Below, piece by piece: positions 19,863 through 27,325 of a DNA stretch of 64,000 nucleotides (its first letter is position 1; each line of letters starts with the position of its first letter). Source of the DNA: Flagellimonas profundi. GTDB taxonomy: Bacteria > Bacteroidota > Bacteroidia > Flavobacteriales > Flavobacteriaceae. The position numbers and the translations under genes were made by a program. Below the pieces are notes generated by a model. The model saw only the letters and a list, made by a program, of their open reading frames with translations. It searched no databases and was not told the origin of the DNA. The stretch lies in NCBI RefSeq assembly GCF_017313275.1, contig NZ_JAFLNM010000002.1:62001-126000 (forward strand), written 5' to 3'.

Positions 19863-19870
19863 CAAAAATA
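19863..19870 (-). promoter_or_regulatory. Candidate xth promoter, -7 box TATTTTTG
   Basis: Perfect TAnnTTTG on the minus strand, 15 bp before the chosen ATG at 19847; its position supports that start over the upstream one at 19919. Confidence 0.5.
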
Positions 19871-19987
19871 GCCATTGTAAGCGGCTCCCTAAAATTGAAT
19901 TTACCAATGGATATATCAATGAAAAGTATCAAAGTGTTCTTTCTTGATGATTTACCTTAATTTTATGAAAAAAAAAAATTCATCCTC

Positions 19988-20551
19988 ATGACTGCACTAA
20001 TTCTGATTGACACCCAGATCGGACTTCAGGAAACAGGCTTTTATGGCTCCGAACGGAATAATCCCGAAGCAGAAGAAAATTGTGGTAGAGTATTGCAATT
20101 TTTTAGACGAAAGCAACTGCCCGTTTTCCATGTGAAACACAATTCCACCAATATTGATTCCCCCCTGCACTCAAGTAAAATGGGAAACAATTTTCACCCA
20201 GCGGTAAAACCCTTGATCAATGAACCGGTTTTTGAAAAAACGGTAAATTGTGCTTTTATAGGAACCGATTTGGAAACACGTTTAAAAGTGATGGGCATAA
20301 CCAATTTGGTAATTGCGGGACTGACCATTGAACACTGCATTTCCACATCGATCCGAATGGCCTCCAACCTCGGTTTCAATGTTGTTTTGGCTTCCGATGC
20401 CACCGCAGCCTTTGATAAAATGGGGTATGATGGCAATAAATATCCAGCAGATATTATCTTTCATGCGGAATTGGCCAACTTAAAGGATGAATTTGCAACC
20501 ATTATGGATACCCACACCTTGTTGGGCGAACTTGATAAATCAATTGAATGA
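19988..20551 (+). CDS. Cysteine hydrolase (isochorismatase-like family)
   Basis: A 187-residue cytoplasmic hydrolase with the D-K-C triad of the family: D8 (LILIDTQIG), K84 (FEKTVNCAF) and C117 (IEHCIST). The conserved cis-peptide region VIAGLTIEHC and the LASDATAAFD strand are present. Members hydrolyse amides or vinyl ethers (nicotinamidase, isochorismatase, N-carbamoylsarcosine amidase); the substrate here cannot be told. Its last codons overlap the start of the TonB receptor (ATGA), so the two are translationally coupled and probably handle the same compound or signal. Confidence 0.88.
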   Translation: MTALILIDTQIGLQETGFYGSERNNPEAEENCGRVLQFFRRKQLPVFHVKHNSTNIDSPLHSSKMGNNFHPAVKPLINEPVFEKTVNCAFIGTDLETRLKVMGITNLVIAGLTIEHCISTSIRMASNLGFNVVLASDATAAFDKMGYDGNKYPADIIFHAELANLKDEFATIMDTHTLLGELDKSIE

Positions 20552-22620
20552 ATCTCATACAAAAAGGACTCCCCCTACTTTTTACAATTTTCAATGCGCT
20601 TACCATAGTGGCACAGGACATCCAAAAAGATTCCATCACCCAACTGGACGAAGTAGTGCTCACCCAAGAGGCCATACCCAAAAAAGCAACGGGAATCACC
20701 TCTTCATCCAAAATAGCAGGTAAGACTTTTGAGCGGTTCAACCCTACGGACATTCCATCGGCCATCAATCAGGTTTCTGGAGTTTACATCCTTTCGGGCG
20801 CTATCAACACCAATCGGATAACCGTTCGGGGAATAGGGTCCCGAACGCCTTATGGCACCAATAAGCTCCGTATGTATTTCAACAGCATTCCGGTGACCAA
20901 TGGTACGGGCTCCTCAACCATCGAGGCCTACGATTTTGAGAACCTAGGTGCAGTGGAAATTATAAAAGGTCCAAAAGCTACAGCCTTTGGTTCCAATCTT
21001 GGTGGGGCCATTTTATTGGAAACCAAAGCTTCGGTGGAGGACAAGACACAGCTCATCAATTCATTCACGATGGGGTCCTACAACATGCTCAAGGACAACC
21101 TTGGTTTTTCCCATTCGGAAGATGGTTTTAATTTGAGTTTTAGTTACAATCATTTAGAAACCGATGGCTACCGACAGAACAGCCAGTTCCAACGTGATGG
21201 ATTGCTCTTGAACACCCGGTTCCGGACAGGGCAAAAAAGTAGTATGGCCTTTTTGGTGAATTATATCGATTACACCGCCCAGATTCCAAGCTCCATCAAC
21301 CAGACCGATTTTGAGGAAGACCCTACCCGAGCAGCATCAAACTGGCTGGCTGCCCAGGGGTACGAGGCCAACAAATATATTTTAACAGGGCTGTCACACA
21401 CCTATCAATTTTCTGAAAAACTTCAGAATACCACTAGTATTTTCTATAGCTATTTAGATCATTACGAGCCACGTCCCTTCAACATTTTGGACGAATTTAC
21501 CAACGGCTATGGCTTTAGAAGTCGTTTCGCGGGCAATTGGGGAAAAGCGGATTTCACCTTTGGCGCAGAGTTTTATCGGGACGAATACCGTTGGGGCACT
21601 TTTGAGAATCTGTACGAAGAAAATAACGGCAACGGTAGCTTAGAAGGAGCTGTGCTTAGCGACAACACAGAATTCCGCAGGCAGTTCAACCTTTTTGGAA
21701 CGCTGACCTACCCCATTACGGCCCAACTTTCTGCTCAACTGGGCCTCAACTGGAACAAGACCCACTATGATTTTAGGGACCTGTTTAACCAAGGGGATAC
21801 CAATGCCTCGGCCAAGCGTAATTTTGATGCCATATTACTTCCCAACTTTGGGCTTAACTACCAATGGAAAAAAGGAAAGCTATACGCAAATATTAGCAGG
21901 GGATTTTCCAATCCTAGTTTGGAGGAAACACTGACCCCGGATGGTATCATCAACCCGGATATTGCCCAAGAAACAGGAACAAACTATGAGCTGGGTACTG
22001 AATGGATGCTGTTCAAGAAAAGGCTTTCAGCAAATATCACGGTATACCGAATGAACGTAAAAAACCTGTTGGTGGCCCAACGGGTCGGCGAGGACCAGTA
22101 TATTGGTAGAAATGCGGGGGAAACCCGCCACCAGGGCATGGAGCTCGATTTACACTACAGAGGAAAATTCTCGCCAAGAATTTCCTTTACACCCTATCTC
22201 AGTTATACCTTGAACGACCACACCTTTGTGGATTTTGTCGACGGTGACAACGATTATTCGGGCAATCCACTTACTGGGGTTCCAAAACACCGATTGAGCT
22301 CAGGAATCGATTTTCGACATACCAATGGCCTACAATTGAACCTCACCCATCAGTTCGTGGACGAAATTCCGATGACGGATACTAATTCCATAAGCAGTGA
22401 TTCCTTTAATGTGTTCCATGCCAAGTTGGGGTTCCGAAAATCACTTTCATCACAATTTAGTTTGGGAGTTAATGCTGGAATCAACAATATTTTTGATACC
22501 AACTATGCCCAGTCCGTATTGATCAACGCTGTGGGATTTGGCGGGGCACAGCCCAGGTATTATTACCCTGGAAATGGTCGGAATTATTTTGGAGGACTTC
22601 AATTAAACTATGTTTTTTAA
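20548..22620 (+). CDS. TonB-dependent receptor, FecA/siderophore-like (no carboxypeptidase-like domain)
   Basis: A 690-residue outer-membrane receptor with signal peptide (ending TIVAQ), a TonB-box-like segment (DEVVLTQEAIP) and plug (INQVSGVYILSGAINTNRITVRGIGSRTPYGTNKLRMYF; ENLGAVEIIKGPKATAFGSNLGGAILL), then a barrel ending in the aromatic strand FGGLQLNYVF. Unlike the other three receptors here it lacks the N-terminal regulatory-like sandwich and has the size of siderophore or cobalamin/metal-chelate receptors; the substrate is unknown. It overlaps the upstream cysteine hydrolase by 4 bp. Confidence 0.9.
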   Translation: MNLIQKGLPLLFTIFNALTIVAQDIQKDSITQLDEVVLTQEAIPKKATGITSSSKIAGKTFERFNPTDIPSAINQVSGVYILSGAINTNRITVRGIGSRTPYGTNKLRMYFNSIPVTNGTGSSTIEAYDFENLGAVEIIKGPKATAFGSNLGGAILLETKASVEDKTQLINSFTMGSYNMLKDNLGFSHSEDGFNLSFSYNHLETDGYRQNSQFQRDGLLLNTRFRTGQKSSMAFLVNYIDYTAQIPSSINQTDFEEDPTRAASNWLAAQGYEANKYILTGLSHTYQFSEKLQNTTSIFYSYLDHYEPRPFNILDEFTNGYGFRSRFAGNWGKADFTFGAEFYRDEYRWGTFENLYEENNGNGSLEGAVLSDNTEFRRQFNLFGTLTYPITAQLSAQLGLNWNKTHYDFRDLFNQGDTNASAKRNFDAILLPNFGLNYQWKKGKLYANISRGFSNPSLEETLTPDGIINPDIAQETGTNYELGTEWMLFKKRLSANITVYRMNVKNLLVAQRVGEDQYIGRNAGETRHQGMELDLHYRGKFSPRISFTPYLSYTLNDHTFVDFVDGDNDYSGNPLTGVPKHRLSSGIDFRHTNGLQLNLTHQFVDEIPMTDTNSISSDSFNVFHAKLGFRKSLSSQFSLGVNAGINNIFDTNYAQSVLINAVGFGGAQPRYYYPGNGRNYFGGLQLNYVF

Positions 22621-22671
22621 CTATGCTTCAAAATAGAAAGGCCTATTTTTAATAATACAAATAGGTTGACT

Positions 22672-23019
22672 ATGAATGAGGTAGACCGATATATTTCAAG
22701 GTTTCCGGAAGAAGTTCAACAGCAACTTCAAAAAGTTAGGACCATCATTAAAAAAATGGCGCCAAAGGCTACTGAGCAAATGGCCTATGGCATGCCAGGT
22801 TACAAAACAAACGGAAAACCTTTGGTATACTTTGCAGGATATAAAAACCATATTGGGTTTTATGCGACGCCGTCGGGACACGAAGCATTTCAAAAAGAGC
22901 TTTCCAACTACAAACAAGGAAAAGGCTCGGTGCAGTTTCCCTTGGTCCAACCCATACCTTTTGAACTTATTGAAAAAATTGTGAGGTTTAGAGTTGAAGA
23001 GAATGCTGACCGTAAATAA
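22672..23019 (+). CDS. DUF1801 domain protein (YdhG-like)
   Basis: A 115-residue protein of the DUF1801/YdhG fold: an alpha-beta protein with conserved YISRFPEEVQQQLQKVRTIIKKMAPKATE, MAYGMPGYKTNGKPLVYFAGYKNHIGFY and TPSGHEAF. B. subtilis relatives have been described as frataxin-like, but function is not established for most members. The ORF can extend to TTG 22666, but the ATG at 22672 starts the canonical sequence. Lies 6 bp before the GyrI-like gene, probably one transcript. Confidence 0.85.
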   Translation: MNEVDRYISRFPEEVQQQLQKVRTIIKKMAPKATEQMAYGMPGYKTNGKPLVYFAGYKNHIGFYATPSGHEAFQKELSNYKQGKGSVQFPLVQPIPFELIEKIVRFRVEENADRK

Positions 23020-23025
23020 AATTTA

Positions 23026-23508
23026 ATGACCCCAAGAATACAAACCCTGCCAGCTATGCTATTGGTCGGAAAAAAATCAATCACCTCGTTTGCCAACAAC
23101 AACACCTTTGAACTCTGGCAAAGTTTTTCTCCTCGGAAAAAGGAAATAAATCATGCCATACATAGTGGTCTCTATGCTGTAGAAATCTATCCGACCACCA
23201 CATTTTTTCAAAATTTTGACCCCACTCGGGAATTTCAAAAATGGGCAGCCATTTCTGTTTCCAAAATAGATAAAATACCAGAAGGGATGCAAAGCCTTAC
23301 TGTTCCCGAAGGATTATATGCCGTATTCCCATACAAAGGAAAACCCAGTGAGGCCATGGAAACTTTCAGATATATTTATGGTGATTGGCTCCCAAATTCG
23401 GAATACGAAATGGACAGACGACCCTATTTTGCACTAATGGGCGACAAATACAAGGGGGAACATCCCGAATCCGAGGAAGAATTTTGGGTTCCTATCAAGA
23501 AAAAGTGA
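23026..23508 (+). CDS. GyrI-like small-molecule-binding domain protein
   Basis: A 160-residue single-domain protein with the SOUL/GyrI-like fold: paired halves around LPAMLLVGKKSITSF and LTVPEGLYAVFPYKGKPSEAMETFRYIYGDWLPNSEYEMDRRPYFALMG, ending EEFWVPIKK. The E in EEEFWVPI is a conserved residue of this fold. No DNA-binding domain is attached, so it may be a free-standing ligand-binding protein. Follows the DUF1801 gene closely. Confidence 0.82.
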   Translation: MTPRIQTLPAMLLVGKKSITSFANNNTFELWQSFSPRKKEINHAIHSGLYAVEIYPTTTFFQNFDPTREFQKWAAISVSKIDKIPEGMQSLTVPEGLYAVFPYKGKPSEAMETFRYIYGDWLPNSEYEMDRRPYFALMGDKYKGEHPESEEEFWVPIKKK

Positions 23509-23578
23509 ACCAATTTCAGGATCTTACAATAATGCTTTTGGATTGGTTGCTTCGATACATCATCTTGGGTTTAAGTGT

Positions 23579-23586
23579 TATATTTG
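23579..23586 (+). promoter_or_regulatory. Candidate promoter of the amidohydrolase operon, -7 box TATATTTG
   Basis: Perfect TAnnTTTG on the plus strand, 37 bp before the ATG at 23624 in a 115-bp gap after the GyrI-like gene. Confidence 0.45.
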
Positions 23587-23623
23587 AAATAATTGCTATT
23601 ACCAACCAAAACCAACTGCTACT

Positions 23624-25051
23624 ATGAAACGATCTTTTACACTCAGTTTAGCATTAAGCATTATTTCCACTATCACTTTTGCACAAAAGGACAAGGATAA
23701 AATTATTGCCGACCTCGATGCCAAAAAAGACCATTACAAGGAAATTGCCAAAGAACTTTGGACCAATCCTGAATTGGGTTATTTGGAAGAGAACAGTTCT
23801 GCCCTTCTTCAATCAGAATTGGAAAAAGAAGGCTTCACCATTAAAAAAGGTGTAGCTGGAATCCCAACAGCTTTCACAGCAACTTATGGTTCCGGAAGTC
23901 CAGTAATTGGGGTTCTTGGTGAATTTGATGCCCTTCCTGGCATGTCCCAGGATGCGGTGCCATTCAGAAAACCAAGAGTGGTCGACGCACCTGGTCAGGC
24001 TTGCGGTCACCATTTGTTCGGTACGGGCTCCATGGCCGCTGCCATTGCAGCCAAAGACTATTTGAAAGAATCTGGCAAATCGGGTACCATCCGTTTTTAT
24101 GGAACACCCGCCGAAGAAGGAGGTTCTGGGAAAGTATACATGGTCCGAGCAGGTCTATTTGATGACGTGGATGCTGTGGTTTCTTGGCATGCAGGGGATA
24201 AAAACGCATCCAACCCAAGTACCAATTTGGCAACTATTTCTGGTAAGTTCCGGTTTACTGGACAATCATCACATGCCGCGATGGCACCAGAATTGGGTCG
24301 ATCAGCCTTGGATGGCGTGGAAGGAATGAACGATTTGGTAAATATGCTACGTGAGCATACCACTGAACCCACCCGTATCCATTACGTGATCACCAAAGGT
24401 GGAGATGCCCCCAACATTGTTCCCAAAGAAGCTGAAGTGTACTATGTGATTCGCCATTCCAATCGAAAAGAGGTGAAAGCCGTTTGGGATCGTGTGGTAA
24501 AAGCTGCGGAAGGAGCAGCTATAGGAACAGAGACCGAAATGACCTATGAAATTATCGGTGGAACCTACGAGAAATTACCAAACGAGCCACTTTCTAAAAT
24601 AATGCACGACAATATGACTCTTGTTGGTGGTGTTTCGTATTCAGCCGAAGACCTGGAATTTGCCAAAGAAATTCAAAAATCCTTGGGAGCACCAAAGCCC
24701 ATTGAAAGCGCGGGAGAGATCCAACCCATGGAATTTACCTATGGTAAAGCCTCCGCCGATACGGGAGATGTGAGCTGGAATGCCCCAACGGCAGCCGTAA
24801 ACACTGCCACATGGGTGCCTGGAACACCTGCGCACAGCTGGCAGGCGGTAGCCGCTGGAGGCACCGATATCGGATTTAAGGGAATGATGGTGGCCGCCAA
24901 AACTATCGCCCTCTCCGCAATGGACCTGTTCAAAAACCCTAAACTTTTGGAAGCTGTTAAAGCAGATTTCCAAAAGCGCAGAGGACCAGGTTTTACATAT
25001 GAAGCATTACTTGGGGATAGGGAACCTGCACTGGATTATAGAAAAAATTAA
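23624..25051 (+). CDS. M20D family amidohydrolase (AbgB-like), exported
   Basis: A 475-residue metal-dependent amidohydrolase with signal peptide (MKRSFTLSLALSIISTITFAQ). Motifs of the M20D/AbgB group: GEFDALPG (99-106), CGHHLFGTGS (127-136), PAEEGGSGK (162-170), VVSWHAGD, and the lid-domain sequence SSHAAMAPELGRSALDGVEGMNDLVNMLREH. AbgB hydrolyses p-aminobenzoyl-glutamate; relatives cleave N-acyl amino acids or folate breakdown products. The exported form suggests peptide or amide degradation outside the cytoplasm (inference). It is followed 3 bp later by a metallophosphoesterase lipoprotein, so the two form an operon. Confidence 0.92.
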   Translation: MKRSFTLSLALSIISTITFAQKDKDKIIADLDAKKDHYKEIAKELWTNPELGYLEENSSALLQSELEKEGFTIKKGVAGIPTAFTATYGSGSPVIGVLGEFDALPGMSQDAVPFRKPRVVDAPGQACGHHLFGTGSMAAAIAAKDYLKESGKSGTIRFYGTPAEEGGSGKVYMVRAGLFDDVDAVVSWHAGDKNASNPSTNLATISGKFRFTGQSSHAAMAPELGRSALDGVEGMNDLVNMLREHTTEPTRIHYVITKGGDAPNIVPKEAEVYYVIRHSNRKEVKAVWDRVVKAAEGAAIGTETEMTYEIIGGTYEKLPNEPLSKIMHDNMTLVGGVSYSAEDLEFAKEIQKSLGAPKPIESAGEIQPMEFTYGKASADTGDVSWNAPTAAVNTATWVPGTPAHSWQAVAAGGTDIGFKGMMVAAKTIALSAMDLFKNPKLLEAVKADFQKRRGPGFTYEALLGDREPALDYRKN

Positions 25052-25054
25052 ACC

Positions 25055-26044
25055 ATGAAAACAAACCTTCTTTTTTCTCTTGCCATTTTAAGTGTAATCG
25101 GTTGCAAACAAGGTGCACAAACAATTGAAGCCCCAGCCGCAAAGTTTCAGCATGATGTTACTTCAGGGGCAAAACCTTGGACCGGTGAAACATTTGAAAC
25201 CACGGAGGGTGATTTTACTTTCGCTATTATATCCGACCTCAATGGTGGAGAAAGAGAAGGGGTTTACGCTACCGCCGTTGAGCAATTGAACATGCTCGAC
25301 CCCACATTTGTGCTCAGTGTTGGAGACTTGATCGATGGCGGCACGGAAGACACCTTGCAACTAAAAAAAGAATGGGACTCCTTTGACGAACGTACGGCAA
25401 AACTCAATATGCCATTTTTTCATTTGGGCGGCAACCACGATCTCACCAATCCCGTGATGCGGGAATTCTGGAAAAACCGATTCGGGCCACGTTACTATCA
25501 TTTTGTATATGAAAACGTACTGTTTTTGATGATGGATTCCGAAGACTACGAGGAAAAACGCATGATCGAAATCTACAATGCACGGGCCAAAGCCCTAAAG
25601 ATCATTGATGGGGAAATAGAGGGTAAGTATGAGGATTCCGAATACTATCACATGCCCGAAAGACGGATTGGAGGTATGAGCAAGGCCCAATTGGATTATT
25701 TTACCGAAGTTTTGAAGGACAATCCCGATGTAAAATGGACCTTTGTGCTCATGCACAAACCCCTTTGGATGCGTGAGGATGAAAAAGGTCTAGGCCCCTT
25801 GGAAGATGTGTTGGCCGACAGAGAATATACTGTTATCAACGGGCATTTCCATTCCTTTTCCAATCAAATGCGGAAAGGACATAGCTATACCATTTTAGGC
25901 ACTACGGGAGGCAGCCAAAACCCACAGGACTCCATGGCCTTTGATCATGTGAGCCTGGTTCGTATGGCCAAAAAGCCGGTGATCACACACCTAAAAATGG
26001 AGGGGATTTTGAATGAGCAGGGAGAAGTACCATTAAGAGATTAA
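25055..26044 (+). CDS. Calcineurin-like metallophosphoesterase lipoprotein
   Basis: A 329-residue protein with lipobox SVIGC (Cys17). Metallophosphoesterase motifs: SDLNGG (D61; the usual His is Asn63), GDLIDGG (D91), GGNHDL (N127, H128), LMHKPLW, and NGHFHSF (about 262-267). The GD, GNHD and GHxH motifs are intact, but the first motif is D-L-N instead of D-x-H, so metal site 1 has lost a ligand. Substrate unknown; may be a phosphodiester or phosphomonoester at the cell surface. The second gene of the operon with the AbgB-like hydrolase. Confidence 0.88.
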   Translation: MKTNLLFSLAILSVIGCKQGAQTIEAPAAKFQHDVTSGAKPWTGETFETTEGDFTFAIISDLNGGEREGVYATAVEQLNMLDPTFVLSVGDLIDGGTEDTLQLKKEWDSFDERTAKLNMPFFHLGGNHDLTNPVMREFWKNRFGPRYYHFVYENVLFLMMDSEDYEEKRMIEIYNARAKALKIIDGEIEGKYEDSEYYHMPERRIGGMSKAQLDYFTEVLKDNPDVKWTFVLMHKPLWMREDEKGLGPLEDVLADREYTVINGHFHSFSNQMRKGHSYTILGTTGGSQNPQDSMAFDHVSLVRMAKKPVITHLKMEGILNEQGEVPLRD

Positions 26045-26085
26045 GCTTTAAAGTTTGCATAACCACATGAATTGATGAGATTAAA

Positions 26086-26289
26086 TTATACTTGTACCTT
26101 TTTATCCAAAATCCTTTTCAACCCTCTCAGTATGGTAACAACATTCTGAATTTCCTGTTGCTCAAAACTGCCTAGCTTCACATAAAATAGCATCTCTACC
26201 GCCAAGTCCAAATAATGGCCAAGTATTTCGGGTGTGCCGTAGCAATCATTTACCCAATCAGTCAATTCGGTGATTTGGGTTTCGTTCAT
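26086..26289 (-). CDS. Hypothetical protein (67 aa)
   Basis: Not recognised. The 67-residue acidic protein is mostly helical (TELTDWVNDCYGTPEILGHYLDLAVEMLFYVKLGSFEQQEIQNVVTILRGLKRILD). It is divergent from the XRE regulator across a 98-bp region carrying two palindromes; a paired role with the regulator is plausible. The start is an ATG at 26289, and the coding property (regular, no repeats) suggests a real gene. Confidence 0.6.
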   Translation of the reverse strand: MNETQITELTDWVNDCYGTPEILGHYLDLAVEMLFYVKLGSFEQQEIQNVVTILRGLKRILDKKVQV

Positions 26290-26306
26290 AATTAAGACGA
26301 TTTGGT

Positions 26307-26353
26307 TATATCTAAAGATATAAAACTATTTTACAATACTACTAATTAGTAGT
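26307..26353. promoter_or_regulatory. Two palindromes in the divergent XRE-regulator promoter region
   Basis: TATATCT-aa-AGATATA (26307-26322) and the perfect 16-bp palindrome ACTACTAATTAGTAGT (26338-26353) have centres 31 bp apart, about three helical turns. They lie between the divergent starts 26289 and 26388. Perfect palindromes at this spacing are typical of dimeric operators, the likely binder being the adjacent XRE protein (inference). Confidence 0.6.
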
Positions 26354-26387
26354 TACTTATTAATAGCACACTTGATTTCTTTACTTT

Positions 26388-26612
26388 ATGGACAAATCCA
26401 AAGAGATTAAGAAATTGGCTGAACGCATCAAATCCTTACGACTTAAAAAAGGCTATTCAAGCTATGAAAGTTTTGCCTATGATCACGGTATCCATCGTGC
26501 ACAATATGGCCGCTACGAAACAGGCACCGATATTCAATACACCAGTTTGCTAAAAATCGCTCAAGCATTTGATATGACGTTGGAAGAATTTTTTAGTGAG
26601 GGGTTTGATTAA
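26388..26612 (+). CDS. XRE family transcriptional regulator (small HTH protein)
   Basis: A 74-residue protein that is essentially one Cro/C1-type helix-turn-helix: KKLAERIKSLRLKKGYSSYESFAYDHGIHRAQYGRYETGTDIQYTSLLKIAQAFDMTLEEFFSEG. The recognition helix segment is HRAQYGRYETG. No effector domain is present. It probably binds the palindromes just upstream and may control itself and the divergent hypothetical gene. Confidence 0.92.
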   Translation: MDKSKEIKKLAERIKSLRLKKGYSSYESFAYDHGIHRAQYGRYETGTDIQYTSLLKIAQAFDMTLEEFFSEGFD

Positions 26613-26613
26613 A

Positions 26614-26645
26614 GCGTCACCTTGAATTTAGTTCAGGGTCGCACC
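26614..26645. repeat. REP-like hairpin element after the XRE gene
   Basis: ACCTTGAA-tttag-TTCAGGGT with a flanking GTC/GCACC: an 8-bp stem with one G-T pair. It resembles the GTCACCTTGAATTTAGTTCAGGGT-type repeat seen in many flavobacterial intergenic regions (recalled, not searched). It starts 2 bp after the stop and may also act as a transcript end. Confidence 0.55.
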
Positions 26646-26706
26646 TAATTGATTCTAAAGTTTGCCAACAATCCCTATCTTAGTTTACTCATTTTTGAAA
26701 CGAACT

Positions 26707-27219
26707 ATGAGCAAGCTGTCTTCACTTATTCTTTTTATTTTGATTCTTTCCTGTGCCGAAAAATCCAAGGAAGAAGTAAGTTCGATCGATCCTGTGAACT
26801 GGAATAACCGAATGGCTGAAATAGCTAACCTCGATTCCCTTGTCAATGGAACATCTTATCTATCCATATATTCAGAAATTTATAGTGAAACGGAGCATCG
26901 AACACACAATCTTACCAGCACGATCAGCATGCGAAACACCAACCTAAAGGATACCGTATATATTAATAAAGCCGAATATTTTGATACCAAGGGCAGCCCG
27001 ATACGGACATACTTTGATCGGCCCATCTACATTAAACCCATGGAAACCGTGGAAATTGTTATTGATGAGAAAGACAGATCGGGTGGAACAGGTGCCAACT
27101 TCCTTTTTCAATGGTCCATTAAACCCAACTCACACGAACCTTATTTTGAAGGAGTTATGATTTCCACATCAGGACAGCAAGGGTTGTCCTTCACTACTCA
27201 AGGACAGCGAGTGGAATAG
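26707..27219 (+). CDS. DUF3124 family lipoprotein
   Basis: A 170-residue lipoprotein, lipobox LILSC (Cys16). The body matches DUF3124: YLSIYSEIYSETEHRTHNLTSTISMRNT, YFDTKGSPIRTYFDRPIYIKPMETVEIVIDEKDRSGGTGANFLFQWS, VMISTSGQQGLSFTTQGQ. Function is not known; the family is found in many secreted bacterial proteins. A frame opens 15 codons earlier, but the signal peptide starts at the ATG 26707 (MSKLSSLILF). Confidence 0.82.
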   Translation: MSKLSSLILFILILSCAEKSKEEVSSIDPVNWNNRMAEIANLDSLVNGTSYLSIYSEIYSETEHRTHNLTSTISMRNTNLKDTVYINKAEYFDTKGSPIRTYFDRPIYIKPMETVEIVIDEKDRSGGTGANFLFQWSIKPNSHEPYFEGVMISTSGQQGLSFTTQGQRVE

Positions 27220-27325
27220 TTCAATTGGACATACAAATGTCATAGTTTTACTCCCCCAATTATAGTATCTTGTCTATCAGTTTTGGGACACATTTGTGGT
27301 TCCCATGCACATAAAAAACTACACT

